From positions 2,914,001 to 2,978,000 of the forward strand of contig CP102272.1 of NCBI GenBank assembly GCA_025149125.1: a stretch of 64,000 nucleotides of DNA. The letters run 5' to 3'. The stretch is from [Clostridium] asparagiforme DSM 15981 (GTDB lineage Bacteria; Bacillota; Clostridia; Lachnospirales; Lachnospiraceae). The stretch's first letter is position 1, and each line of letters opens with the position of its first letter. The translations under genes were made by a program, and so were the position numbers. Below are positions 41,896 to 52,225 of this stretch, in pieces. Below the pieces are notes generated by a model. The model was not told the DNA's origin. It made no database searches and worked only from the letters and a program-made list of their open reading frames with translations.

Positions 41896-42726
41896 ATGAA
41901 ACTCGGTATGTTTACATCCGGCTACCAGCGCAATCCGCTGGAGCACTGCTTCCAGGACGCCAAGCGTTTTGGTTATGATTTCATCGAACTCTGGGGAGGA
42001 AGACCTCATGCCTACGCGCCGGACTTAAAGGCCGGAGAGCTGGACGACGTGAAGCGCCTGATTGACAAGTACGAGATTCCGGTGCTGGGCTACACGCCGG
42101 AGCACAACGGCTATCCGTACAACTTCATGATCGGCAGCGAGCTTCAGAGAAGAGACGCGGTGGAATACTTAAAGCTCAGCCTGGATATGGCCAAGGAGCT
42201 GGGATCGGACTATATGCTGATCTCTCCGGCCCACGCGGGATACGAGACCACCTACGAGGAGATCTGGAACCGTATGGAAAAGACCGTCCGGGAGCTGGGC
42301 GACCACGCTGAGAAGGTGGGCGTGAAGCTGGTGGTGGAGACGCTGACTCCCTACGAGAGCAACGCGTTCAAGAGCGCCAACGACGCGGTGGAGCTGTTCA
42401 AACGTGTGAATTCCCCCTACGTGGTGGGGATGGTTGACATCGTTCCGCCCTTCGTGCAGCACGAGAGCATCATGGCGTACTTAAGCAAGCTGGGCGATAA
42501 GATGTACCACATGCACATCATCGACGGCGACCAGGGCACGGACAGCCATATTGTTCCGGGCGAGGGATCCATCCCGCTGCCTGAGCTGTTCAAGGAGTTA
42601 AAGGAAGCGGGCTATGAGCGGACCGCAACCCTGGAGTTGGTGACCGGCTACATCAACGAGCCGCGCCTGTACGCCAGAAGGGCCATCGACCGGGCCAGAG
42701 AGTACATGAAAGAGGCCGGCTTTTAG
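41896..42726 (+). CDS. frlC: Fructoselysine 3-epimerase FrlC
   Basis: 276 residues. Very close to E. coli FrlC throughout: MFTSGYQRNPLEHCFQDAKRFG, the IELWGGRPHAYAPDLKAGEL segment, GYTPEHNGYPYN, ISPAHAGYET, LTPYESNAF and VPGEGSIPLPEL. Metal ligands of the xylose-isomerase fold are the expected Glu (VVETLTP), Asp (MVDIVPP), His (MHIIDGD) and a later Glu (LELVTGY). FrlC interconverts fructoselysine and psicoselysine. It is the strongest single marker for Amadori use here. Confidence 0.92.
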   Translation: MKLGMFTSGYQRNPLEHCFQDAKRFGYDFIELWGGRPHAYAPDLKAGELDDVKRLIDKYEIPVLGYTPEHNGYPYNFMIGSELQRRDAVEYLKLSLDMAKELGSDYMLISPAHAGYETTYEEIWNRMEKTVRELGDHAEKVGVKLVVETLTPYESNAFKSANDAVELFKRVNSPYVVGMVDIVPPFVQHESIMAYLSKLGDKMYHMHIIDGDQGTDSHIVPGEGSIPLPELFKELKEAGYERTATLELVTGYINEPRLYARRAIDRAREYMKEAGF

Positions 42727-42766
42727 TTTCATACAATAACAGTACAGCTTGGAAGGGAGACATACG

Positions 42767-43615
42767 ATGTTTATTGATATTCACGTGCATCCGGCCTTTT
42801 ATGATCCCATAAACGGGGATGAAGCGGTGGAGGAGATGCGCCACAGCGCCCTGGATATCCACAAAAACGGCACGGCGCCCCTGGAACACATTTTCAATCA
42901 GATGCGCTGCGCCGGACTTGACAGGCTCTGCTTGCTACCGGAGGATTACACCACGGAGCTTGGCAGGCCCGTGGTGACCAACGAGGAGGTAAAAGCCCTT
43001 GTGGACCTGGCCCCGGACAAATTCATCGGATTTGCCAGCGTGGACCCGTTTTTGCCCGACGCGGCGGAAAAGCTGGAACACGCCTTTGGCGACCTGGGCT
43101 TAAAGGGGCTGAAGCTCCATCCGTCCAGACAGCACTTTTATCCCTGCGATGAGCGCCTGAACGCGGTGTACGACGTCTGCGAGACCTACAAAAAGCCTAT
43201 TATTTTCCACAGCGGGCTTTCCTGGGAACCCAACACGCTGACCAAGTATTCCAGACCCACCGAGTTCGAGGAACTGGCGGCCACCCGCCCGAACCTTAAG
43301 ATCTGCCTGGCCCACTTCGGCTGGCCCTGGGTACAGGAGACGGCCATGCTGATGCTCAAGTACCCCAACGTTTACGCGGACACGGGAATCCTGTATTTTG
43401 ACAACGCCTGGGAGTTTTACCGCCGGGTGTTCACCCAGGATCTACCCGCCACCTGGATTGACCGCAGCCTGCGCCACCAGGTGATGTTCGGCAGCAACAA
43501 TCCGCGGTTCGAGCAGATTCGCATGGCGGACGCCATCGGCAAGCTGGGATTCAGAGAGAGCACCCTGGAACTGATCAAGGGCGAAAACGCCATCGAGTTC
43601 CTGGGCGGACTGTAG
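42767..43615 (+). CDS. Amidohydrolase-2 family TIM-barrel hydrolase
   Basis: 282 residues from the ATG at 42767 (GGAAGGGAGA upstream). The metal motif IDIHVHPAF is intact, with LHPSRQHFYP, IFHSG, CLAHFGWPW and a final FGSNNPRFE segment. This is the PF04909 pattern (decarboxylases and lactonases such as ACMSD and 4-oxalomesaconate hydratase relatives). Position between frlC and yjbQ suggests processing of a pathway intermediate or side product; no specific reaction can be claimed. Confidence 0.85.
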   Translation: MFIDIHVHPAFYDPINGDEAVEEMRHSALDIHKNGTAPLEHIFNQMRCAGLDRLCLLPEDYTTELGRPVVTNEEVKALVDLAPDKFIGFASVDPFLPDAAEKLEHAFGDLGLKGLKLHPSRQHFYPCDERLNAVYDVCETYKKPIIFHSGLSWEPNTLTKYSRPTEFEELAATRPNLKICLAHFGWPWVQETAMLMLKYPNVYADTGILYFDNAWEFYRRVFTQDLPATWIDRSLRHQVMFGSNNPRFEQIRMADAIGKLGFRESTLELIKGENAIEFLGGL

Positions 43616-43629
43616 GGAGGTGATTCGGA

Positions 43630-44058
43630 ATGGTCGTTTTAAAAGAAATTATGGTGCTGACAACACAGTACAACCAGTGGATCCGGATCACGGATGAGAT
43701 CGAGCAGGTGATGAAGGAGAGTGGAATACAGAACGGCATCGTCAATGTGATCAGCCGCCACACCACAACCGGCGTCACGGTCAATGAATCCCTGGAATGC
43801 CTGGAGAGCGATATGTCGGAATTCCTTTCCCGGCTGGCTCCTGAGGACTGGCCCTACGCCCATGCGCGGATGCTGCGGGACTACGGTTCCACGGCCGGTA
43901 ATCCAACGGGACATCTCAAATCCCTGATGACCGGGAACCACTGCCACCTGGTGGTGAGCGGCGGCGAGCTGGAGCGGGGCGGAGCCCAGGAGGTCTATTT
44001 CTGTGAATTCGACGGTCCGGCCAAGCGGACCGTGATGGTACAGATCATGGGCGAGTGA
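43630..44058 (+). CDS. yjbQ: YjbQ/UPF0047 family protein
   Basis: 142 residues, ribosome site GGGAGGTGATT. The HTTTGVTVNESL motif near 44, DYGSTAGNPTGHLKSLMTGNH near 90 and EVYFCEFDGPAKRTVMVQ at the end define the family. YjbQ can substitute for thiamin phosphate synthase in E. coli assays (reported as secondary activity), and its true role is unknown. The 15 bp gap to the previous gene indicates an operon, so its function may relate to glycated-amine metabolism. Confidence 0.88.
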   Translation: MVVLKEIMVLTTQYNQWIRITDEIEQVMKESGIQNGIVNVISRHTTTGVTVNESLECLESDMSEFLSRLAPEDWPYAHARMLRDYGSTAGNPTGHLKSLMTGNHCHLVVSGGELERGGAQEVYFCEFDGPAKRTVMVQIMGE

Positions 44059-44111
44059 TTGCCCGATATGTGATGAAGCATACGCGCAATGGCGCGATGT
44101 GATATGGTTAA

Positions 44112-45509
<1,398 letters not shown>

Positions 45510-45531
45510 TGGGTTTTTAACCGCGGCAAGG

Positions 45532-45560
45532 TTGACACTTTGTGGCAGATGTTCTAAGAT
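45532..45560 (+). promoter_or_regulatory. Promoter of the GntR-frlD-frlR-frlB operon
   Basis: TTGACA at 45532-45537, 17 bp spacer, TAAGAT at 45555-45560, between the frlA stop and the GntR start. Confidence 0.65.
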
Positions 45561-45627
45561 GAGTTGTAGGAATACGTTTAACGAATGAAGTATTACATGA
45601 TTTTCGACTGAAAAAGGAATGTCTGCC

Positions 45628-46350
45628 ATGAATATAGAACGCCAGAAGCCTCGGGACGAGGCCATTGAAAAAATTGAAAATTATATCATTCACAACCATT
45701 TAAAACCGGGTGACAGGCTTCCCTCTGAGCGGAGCATGTGCGATATGTGGGATTTCAACCGTTCCACCTTGAGAAGCGCGATCAAACAGCTGATTCTCGA
45801 GGGGAAGATTTATAATAAGAACGGATCGGGAACCTACGTGTCCGGTGAAAAGCTGGTGCGAAATCTGCAGGACACGGACGGTTTTTACCAGACCGTGAAG
45901 CGTTCGGGCCGTGAGATCACTACCAAGGTGGTCCACATGGATTTCTGTGAGACTCCGAAGAACATCGGGCGGAAGATGAAGCTCCCGCTGGGGCATAAGC
46001 TGTTCCGCCTGGTGCGTATCCGGTATCTGGACGGGATTCCGGTGATGATTTCCACCGCCTTTCTGGACGCGGAGCGTTTTCCGGGCCTCGAAGCCCTGGA
46101 TTTCGAGAACAACTCTCTGTACAGCCTGCTGAAGGAGCGCTATAACGTGGAGATTTCAGGCGGCCATGAGAAGCTCAGTATCACCTACTGCGATGCCCAG
46201 GAAGCCGGTTATCTGGAGATGGAAGAGGGCGCCCCTGTGATCTATCAGTCCGGCGTGACCATGGATGAGAAAGACATTGTATTTGAGTATTTTAAGGAGA
46301 TTACCCGTTCGGAGTACATCTGCTATGCCAGCGAGCTGACGAGGCGGTAA
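45628..46350 (+). CDS. GntR/HutC-family transcriptional regulator (copy 1)
   Basis: 240 residues from the ATG at 45628 (AAGGA upstream; an ATG nine bases earlier has no spacing). Winged HTH of GntR type (IENYIIHNHLKPGDRLPSERSMCDMWDFNRSTLRSAIKQLILEGKIYNKNGSGTYVSG) and a UTRA effector domain at about 80-235. HutC-subfamily proteins bind sugars or amino acids, consistent with regulation by glycated amines. A second GntR gene lies 860 bp downstream. Confidence 0.92.
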   Translation: MNIERQKPRDEAIEKIENYIIHNHLKPGDRLPSERSMCDMWDFNRSTLRSAIKQLILEGKIYNKNGSGTYVSGEKLVRNLQDTDGFYQTVKRSGREITTKVVHMDFCETPKNIGRKMKLPLGHKLFRLVRIRYLDGIPVMISTAFLDAERFPGLEALDFENNSLYSLLKERYNVEISGGHEKLSITYCDAQEAGYLEMEEGAPVIYQSGVTMDEKDIVFEYFKEITRSEYICYASELTRR

Positions 46351-46397
46351 GGCGGCCCCGCAGATTGCCCGCAGGGCGGAATTAGGGAGGTATAAAC

Positions 46398-47183
46398 ATG
46401 AAGTTAGCTGCAGTTGGCGATAACTGTATGGACGTTTACGAAAATATCGGAAAAGCATATCCCGGCGGAAATCCCGTCAATGTGGCCGTATATTTTGTGC
46501 GGTTGGGGGGAGAGTCCTCCTACACGGGAGTGGTCGGAACCGACCAGTACGGAAAACTGATGAAGGAAAAAATTGCGGAGAAGGGCGTTGACGTGTCCCA
46601 CATCCGCTTTATGGAAGGCAACACGGCGATCACCCATGTGGAACTGGTGGATGGAGAGCGCGTGTTCGGAGAGTACGAGGAAGGCGTTCTGGCGGACTTC
46701 AAGCTCACCGACGAGGAGATCGATTTCCTCTGCAGTCATGATATGGTAGTGACCGGTCTCTGGGGAAATGTTCATGACGATCTGGCCAAGATCCAGGCCA
46801 GAGGCGTGAAGGTTGCCTTTGACGCGGCTACCCGCCCGGAGGATCCGGCGGCTGTCACCGCGATCCCCTCCGTGGATTACCTGTTCTTTGCCACGGACGA
46901 CGGGGATACGCCGGAATTGCGCGAGACCATGAAACAGATTAAAGCCAAGGGGCCCAAGCTGGTGATTACCACCCTGGGCGAAAAGGGCAGTATTGTCTAC
47001 GACGGAGAGAAATACACCACCTTCGGAATCATTCCCTGCAACGTGGTGGACACCATGGGAGCCGGGGACAGCTTCATCGCCGGATTCTTAAAGGGGATTC
47101 TGGAAGAGAAACCGGTTGAAGAGTGTATGAAAATGGGCGCAGCCAATTCCAGCGTGACGCTGGAGTACAACGGCGCCTGGTAA
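46398..47183 (+). CDS. frlD: Fructoselysine-6-kinase FrlD (copy 2, canonical)
   Basis: 261 residues. Matches E. coli FrlD in MKLAAVGDNCMDVYENIGKAYPGGNPVNVAVY, GEYEEGVLADFKLT, VVTGLWGN, LGEKGSIVYDG and DTMGAGDSFIAGFLKG, and it ends in YNGAW like the E. coli protein (YHGAW). Phosphorylates fructoselysine at C6 for the deglycase. The conserved GGN of the sugar site is present, unlike the paralogue at 40461. Confidence 0.9.
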   Translation: MKLAAVGDNCMDVYENIGKAYPGGNPVNVAVYFVRLGGESSYTGVVGTDQYGKLMKEKIAEKGVDVSHIRFMEGNTAITHVELVDGERVFGEYEEGVLADFKLTDEEIDFLCSHDMVVTGLWGNVHDDLAKIQARGVKVAFDAATRPEDPAAVTAIPSVDYLFFATDDGDTPELRETMKQIKAKGPKLVITTLGEKGSIVYDGEKYTTFGIIPCNVVDTMGAGDSFIAGFLKGILEEKPVEECMKMGAANSSVTLEYNGAW

Positions 47184-47206
47184 GAAGCGTAAAGGGGGTT
47201 ATTGCG

Positions 47207-47935
47207 TTGGCAAAACCGGCAGAGGTTTCCTACAATGCACCGATCTATCTGCAGCTCAGAGAGGTTGTGCGTTCCAAAATTGAGGATGGGGAGTATGCGC
47301 CCGGAACGGCGATTCCCTCCGAGAATCTATTGGCCAGCACCTATGGCATCAACCGCCTGACCGTGCGCAGCGCCATCGATGCGCTGGTGAACGAGGGCCT
47401 GCTCAAGCGCGTGCAGGGTAAGGGCGTGTACGTGGTGGCGCAGATCGAGCGCGACCTGGAGGTGTTGGGCGGATTCACACAGACCATGAACGCCAAGAAT
47501 GTGGAGACCAGAAGGAAAATTCTGTCCAAAGGCCAGCGCAGAGCCGGGGAGAAGTACGGGGCGATTTTTGGGATTGAACCGGACGACATGCTGTATTTTA
47601 TCAGGCGTCTGGACTATGCGGACGAGGAACCCATCGCCATCCAGGAGATCTACATTCCCTACAATCTTGTTCCCAAGATGGAGGGGATCGACCTGTCGGT
47701 GTTCAGCATGTACGAGATCTACAAGTTTTACGGCATCAATCCGGTGCGGGCCTGGCAGACCCTGGATTTGGTACAGCTTACCCAGTCCGACGCCCGGCTG
47801 ATCAACATCAACAAGGATCAGACGGTGTTTCTGTTCGGCTGCACCACGTACGACGACCATAACCGCGTGATCGAGTATTCCAAGTCCTATACGCGGGGGG
47901 ACAAATGCAACTTTACGGTACATTTTCATAAATAG
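47207..47935 (+). CDS. GntR/HutC-family regulator (copy 2, FrlR-like)
   Basis: 242 residues with a likely TTG start at 47207 (AAAGGGGG about nine bases upstream); the longer reading frame begins inside frlD. Winged HTH APIYLQLREVVRSKIEDGEYAPGTAIPSENLLASTYGINRLTVRSAIDALVNEGLLKRVQGKGVYV and a UTRA domain (about 85-240). Placed between the kinase and the deglycase, so the most likely local regulator of the frl genes. Confidence 0.9.
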   Translation: MAKPAEVSYNAPIYLQLREVVRSKIEDGEYAPGTAIPSENLLASTYGINRLTVRSAIDALVNEGLLKRVQGKGVYVVAQIERDLEVLGGFTQTMNAKNVETRRKILSKGQRRAGEKYGAIFGIEPDDMLYFIRRLDYADEEPIAIQEIYIPYNLVPKMEGIDLSVFSMYEIYKFYGINPVRAWQTLDLVQLTQSDARLININKDQTVFLFGCTTYDDHNRVIEYSKSYTRGDKCNFTVHFHK

Positions 47936-47953
47936 AGGAAGGAAATATCAGCG

Positions 47954-48967
47954 ATGTTAAAATTTGACGAGCAGAAACAGATTGACAGTGTAAACGGCGC
48001 TCTGGCCCTGAGACCGGAGATTGAAAAGGTAGTGGACGAGATCCAGAACCGCGGATTTGACGCGATTTTCTTTATCGGCATCGGCGGAACCTGGGCCTCC
48101 AGCATGCAGGTTGAGGTTTATATGCGGGGCAGAAGCTCCATTCCGGTATATGTTGAGAATGCGGCGGAATTTCTGACCACGGGCAACAAACGTTTCACCA
48201 AGGATTCCATCGTGATCTTCTCATCCGTGACGGGCAGCACCTCCGAGATGGTGAAGGCCGTTGACAAGGCTCACGAGATCGGCGCAAAGGTGTTCGGTTT
48301 CATCGACAAGCCCGAAGCTCCCATGGTAAAGCAGTGCGACTGGTGCATCTCCTATCCCATGAACGAGCAGCTGAAGTTCTATATGGTGGCCAACCGTCTG
48401 ATGTACAACAACGGCGAGTTCCCGGAGTACGACAAGTACAACGCTGAGATGGAAGCGCATCTGGCCCAGGCCCTGGTGGATGTGGAGAAGGAAGCCGATC
48501 CGTGGGCGGCTGAGTTTGCCAGCAAGAAGTACGAGTATTTCAAGGCCCATCCGGATATGCCCCACTATTTCGTGGGCAGCGGCAACCAGTGGGGAGCAAC
48601 CTACTCCTACGCGATGTGCTACTGGGAGGAGCAGATGTGGATCCGCACCAAGTCCATCACCTGTCCCGAATTCTTCCACGGCATGCTGGAGATCGTGGAG
48701 GCCGAGACCCCGGTAACCCTGTTTATCGGCGAGGATGAGCAGCGTCCTCTGGCAGAGCGGGTGAAGAACTTCCTGCCCAGAATCTGCAAGAACTACACCA
48801 TCATCGACACCAAGGACTACGAGCTTAAGGGAATCAGCGAGGAGTTCAGAGGTTCCATCTCCCACCTGGTGATGCACGCTGTGAACAACCGCGTGGACGC
48901 CCACATGGAAGCGGAGCTGTGCCATCCCCTGGAGATCCGCCGTTACTACCGTCAGCTGGATTATTGA
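47954..48967 (+). CDS. frlB: Fructoselysine-6-phosphate deglycase FrlB (SIS domain)
   Basis: 337 residues. Two SIS domains: the first carries FFIGIGGTWASSMQVEVYM near 35 and FSSVTGSTSEMVKAVDKA near 92; the second begins near HYFVGSGNQWGATYSYA. The ending PLEIRRYYRQLDY resembles E. coli FrlB (ERRYYGGLVEY). ECPEFFHGMLEIVE-like segment (CPEFFHGMLEIVE) matches the family substrate loop with Glu and His. It splits glycated-amine 6-phosphate into glucose-6-phosphate and amine. E. coli FrlB is specific for fructoselysine; the relatives GfrEF act on glucoselysine. Confidence 0.88.
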   Translation: MLKFDEQKQIDSVNGALALRPEIEKVVDEIQNRGFDAIFFIGIGGTWASSMQVEVYMRGRSSIPVYVENAAEFLTTGNKRFTKDSIVIFSSVTGSTSEMVKAVDKAHEIGAKVFGFIDKPEAPMVKQCDWCISYPMNEQLKFYMVANRLMYNNGEFPEYDKYNAEMEAHLAQALVDVEKEADPWAAEFASKKYEYFKAHPDMPHYFVGSGNQWGATYSYAMCYWEEQMWIRTKSITCPEFFHGMLEIVEAETPVTLFIGEDEQRPLAERVKNFLPRICKNYTIIDTKDYELKGISEEFRGSISHLVMHAVNNRVDAHMEAELCHPLEIRRYYRQLDY

Positions 48968-48999
48968 TAACGAGCGCAATATAGCAAATAGTGAATGAA

Positions 49000-49047
49000 A
49001 AGCGAAAAGCGGGAAGTGCAGGTCTTTGACTCTCCCGCTTTCGCTTT
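49000..49047 (+). terminator. Hairpin between frlB and the SgcQ-like gene
   Basis: AGCGAAAAGCGGGA around 49001-49014 pairs with TCCCGCTTTCGCT at 49033-49045. The T tail is short, so it may be a partial terminator or an RNA stabiliser that lowers expression of the downstream genes. Confidence 0.6.
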
Positions 49048-49089
49048 ACAGAAATATGGAAAATATTGTAAGCAAAAAGGAGAAAAATT

Positions 49090-49920
49090 ATGCTTTGGAC
49101 TGAAAAAATGTTTGGGGTTAAGAAACCGATTATCACGATGCTGCACCTGGATCCGCTGCCCGGAGATCCCCGGTTCCACTACGGCGACACCATGGAGCGC
49201 GTGGTGGAGCACGCAAGAGCCGATCTGCACGCACTGCAGGAGGGCGGCGTGGACGGAATCATGTTCAGCAACGAGTTCAGCCTGCCCTATGAGCGTCATA
49301 TGAGCTTTGTTACACCGGCCGCCATGGCCCGCGTGATCGGCGAGCTCAAATCCGAGATCCGCGTGCCTTACGGCGTGGACTGCATCTCCGACGGCCAGGC
49401 CAGCATCGAATTGGCGGCGGCTGTGGACGCGAAGTTTATCCGCGGAACCTTCTCCGGCGTGTATGTTGGGGACGGCGGCTTCTACAACAACGATTTCTCC
49501 GCCCTGCTGCGCCGCAAGGCAGCGCTGCACCTGGACGATCTGAAGATGCTCTACTTCATCAACCCTGAGTCCGACCGCAGTATGGACACCAGACCTCTGG
49601 TGGATATCGCCAAGTCCACCATCTTCAAGGCTCATCCCGACGGGCTTTGCATCTCCGCCAACGCCGCCGGTCAGGACGTGGACGACGAGCTGATCGCCAG
49701 CGTGAAATCCGGAGCGCCCGACGTGGTGGTGCTGTGCAACACCGGCTGCCGCCCGGATACCATCGAGCGCAAGCTGACCACGGCGGATGCCGCGGTGGTG
49801 GGAACCTACTTCAAGGAAGGCGGAAAGCTGGAGAACGACAAGCTGGAGAACGTGCGGGTGGATGTGAACCGTGTGAAGGAGTTCATGGAAGTCGTGCACA
49901 GATTCCGCGAAACCCTGTAA
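49090..49920 (+). CDS. BtpA/SgcQ family protein
   Basis: 276 residues. PIITMLHLDPLPGDPRFHYG at the start, GVDGIMFSNEFSLPY, PYGVDCISDGQASIELAAAVDAKFIRG and VGTYFKEGG near the end match the BtpA family, which includes E. coli SgcQ and cyanobacterial BtpA. Predicted TIM barrel; the enzyme activity is not established. Together with an SgcE-like gene nearby this recalls part of the E. coli sgc locus, a sugar-catabolic cluster of unclear substrate. Confidence 0.85.
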   Translation: MLWTEKMFGVKKPIITMLHLDPLPGDPRFHYGDTMERVVEHARADLHALQEGGVDGIMFSNEFSLPYERHMSFVTPAAMARVIGELKSEIRVPYGVDCISDGQASIELAAAVDAKFIRGTFSGVYVGDGGFYNNDFSALLRRKAALHLDDLKMLYFINPESDRSMDTRPLVDIAKSTIFKAHPDGLCISANAAGQDVDDELIASVKSGAPDVVVLCNTGCRPDTIERKLTTADAAVVGTYFKEGGKLENDKLENVRVDVNRVKEFMEVVHRFRETL

Positions 49921-50037
49921 TCCGCCGCTGCCAGTTACAGCGGTTGTCCCGCATAGCGCGCCGCCGTCCGCAGCCCTGTTTTTGCAGAGCTGTGAACCGT
50001 AACGGCCATCGCGCTTTGCGGGTAAAAGGAGAGTAGT

Positions 50038-51576
50038 ATGAAACAGTATCTTATGGGGATTGACAACGGCGGCTCGGAAATCAAGTGCGCCATATTCGGG
50101 ATGGACGGGGAGGAGATTGCGGTTGCCGGACGCCGCCTGCCCATCTCGGTGCCTGCGCCGGGATTCACGGAGCGGGACGCCCTCCAGGTGTGGGAGGCCA
50201 ACGCCGAAGCCATCCGGGAATCCATTGAGAAGGCGGGCATTTCCGGGAAGCAGATTAAGGCTGTGGGGCTGACGGGTTACGGAAACGGCCTTTGTCTGGT
50301 GGACGGTAAGGGGGAGCCGACCTGCAGCTGCATCGTGTCCACGGACAACCGGGCGGCGGATTACTGCCGGCGGTTCGCTGAAAACGGGGCGGAGCGGGCC
50401 ATCTATCCCATGACCTGCCAGACCATCTGGTCGGCCCAGCCGGCGGCGCTGCTGCCGTGGTTTAAGGACAACCGGCCGGAGGTGCTTGAAAAGAGCGCCT
50501 GGTATCTGTCTATCAAGGATTTTATCCGCTTCCGGCTGACCGGAGTATTTGCCTGCGAGATGACGGATGCCTCCTCGGGCTGCCTGCTAAATCTGCACAC
50601 CCGGGAGTTTGACCAGAAAATTTTCGACGCTCTGGGCATCGGGGGGCTGCGCCGCCTGATGCCGCCCTGTCTGGAGAGCACGGACGTGTCCGGCTATGTG
50701 ACGGAGGAGGCGGCAAAGCGCACCGGGCTGGCGGAGGGAACGCCGGTGGCGGGCGGGTATTTCGACATTGACGCCGGGGCCCTGGCCAGCGGCGTGCTGG
50801 GGCCGGATATGCTGTGCCTGATCGCCGGGACCTGGTCCATCAACGAGTATCTCAGGGCTGAGGCCAACACGGACTATGACAAGAACTGCAACACGGTGAC
50901 CCTGTCCTTCCTGCCGGGATATTTCCTGGTGGAGGATTCCAGTCCAACCTCGGCCAGCAATTTCGACTGGTATGTGCGGACGTTTCTGGAACCGGGCCAT
51001 CCGGGGGTAGCTCCGGGAGAGCTGTACCGGCAGTGCGACCGGGAGCTGGAGCGCTGTTTTACCACGGACAACGACATTATTTTCGTGCCTTACCTGTACG
51101 GGTCCAATTCCAACCCAGACGCCAAGGGAGCGTTTTTCAACCTGACCAGCTACCACAATTCAAGTCATGTGCTGCAGGCCGTCTACGAAGGCGTGGCCTT
51201 CAGCACGATGTACCACGTGAAGAATCTGCGCAGGCCGGTGACGGACTACCGCACCGCGCGGCTGTCCGGCGGCGTTGCCAAGAGCCGGGTGTGGGCCCAG
51301 ATGATGGCGGATATCCTGCAGATGCCCATAGAGGTATTAAAGAGCGGCCAGATCAGCGCCCAGGGCGCGGCCATGGGCGCGGGGGTTGCCTGCGGCGCCT
51401 TCGCCTCCCTGGAGGACGCGGTGGAGCACATGGTGCAGACCGGCGGGGTGTTTGAGCCGCGCCGGGAGTACGCGGAGTATTATGCCGGAAAGTACGCCGC
51501 ATTTGAGCGGGCGCTGAAGGCCCTGGACGTGTTCCACACGGCACAACCGGAGGAGGATCAGACATGTTCACAGTGA
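50038..51576 (+). CDS. FGGY-family kinase, L-xylulose kinase (LyxK)-like
   Basis: 512 residues. MGIDNGGSEIKCAIFGMDG at the N-terminus, VGLTGYGNG, VSTDNRAADYCRRF, YLSIKDFIRFRLTG, AGGYFDIDAGALASG near 237 and LSGGVAKSRVWAQMMADIL near 405 are FGGY features. The form resembles LyxK/SgbK, which phosphorylate L-xylulose or 3-keto-L-gulonate. With the two epimerase-type genes downstream it would feed a pentulose-5-phosphate branch. Its 3' end overlaps the next gene by 13 bp. Confidence 0.88.
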   Translation: MKQYLMGIDNGGSEIKCAIFGMDGEEIAVAGRRLPISVPAPGFTERDALQVWEANAEAIRESIEKAGISGKQIKAVGLTGYGNGLCLVDGKGEPTCSCIVSTDNRAADYCRRFAENGAERAIYPMTCQTIWSAQPAALLPWFKDNRPEVLEKSAWYLSIKDFIRFRLTGVFACEMTDASSGCLLNLHTREFDQKIFDALGIGGLRRLMPPCLESTDVSGYVTEEAAKRTGLAEGTPVAGGYFDIDAGALASGVLGPDMLCLIAGTWSINEYLRAEANTDYDKNCNTVTLSFLPGYFLVEDSSPTSASNFDWYVRTFLEPGHPGVAPGELYRQCDRELERCFTTDNDIIFVPYLYGSNSNPDAKGAFFNLTSYHNSSHVLQAVYEGVAFSTMYHVKNLRRPVTDYRTARLSGGVAKSRVWAQMMADILQMPIEVLKSGQISAQGAAMGAGVACGAFASLEDAVEHMVQTGGVFEPRREYAEYYAGKYAAFERALKALDVFHTAQPEEDQTCSQ

Positions 51577-52223
51577 GCCCATCCATCCTCTCGGGAAACC
51601 TGCTGAATCTGGAGCGTCAGCTGGATGCCCTGGCCGGTCTGGGGAATCTGCATCTGGACATTGACGACGGCAATTTTGTCCGCGGAATCAGCTTTGGCAT
51701 GGACACGGTGCGGGCGATTGTGGATTACACGGACATTCCGACGGATGTTCACCTGGAGGTGTTAAACCCCTGTGACTATGTGGAGGAGCTTTGCCGCTGC
51801 GGGGTGAAACGCTTGTGCGCCCACATCGAGGCCCTGCCTTATCCCAGCCTGTTTCTCAGCGCGGCCAGGAAGGGCGGCGCTGCGGCCTGTGGGCTGGCGG
51901 TGAACCTAAAAACTCCGGTGGCAGAGCTGGTCCCTTATGCAGACCAGCTGGATTATGTGCTCTTTGTCAGCGTGGAGGCGGATCATGACGGACTGCCGTT
52001 CCGCCCCGGAGTTCTGGACAAAGTGCGGGAGGCCAGGGCGCTTCTGGGGCCGGGGACGGATATCTGGGTGGACGGGGGTGTAAACGCGGGAAATCTTGGC
52101 CGGATTGTCCGGGCCGGAGCTACGGGGGTAGTGGTGGGCCGGGCGGTATTCGGGGCTGAGGACCCGGTGAGAGCCTACCGGGATTTGCTGGAGCTGGCAG
52201 AAGCGGCCGGCCGGGAGGTTTAG
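51564..52223 (+). CDS. Ribulose-phosphate 3-epimerase family, SgcE-like
   Basis: 219 residues. VSPSILSGN opening, LHLDIDDGNFVRGISFGMDTVRAI (E. coli SgcE has LHLDIEDSSF...NNITFGMKTVQAV), DVHLEV, and DGGVNAGNLGRIVRAGATGVVVGRAVF at the phosphate site. All four metal ligands (His and Asp in HLDI, His in DVHL, Asp in WVDGG) are present, but MDGH is changed to DDGN and the loop after it differs from Rpe. Probably epimerises a related ketose phosphate rather than serving as housekeeping Rpe. Confidence 0.85.
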   Translation: MFTVSPSILSGNLLNLERQLDALAGLGNLHLDIDDGNFVRGISFGMDTVRAIVDYTDIPTDVHLEVLNPCDYVEELCRCGVKRLCAHIEALPYPSLFLSAARKGGAAACGLAVNLKTPVAELVPYADQLDYVLFVSVEADHDGLPFRPGVLDKVREARALLGPGTDIWVDGGVNAGNLGRIVRAGATGVVVGRAVFGAEDPVRAYRDLLELAEAAGREV

Positions 52224-52225
52224 AG

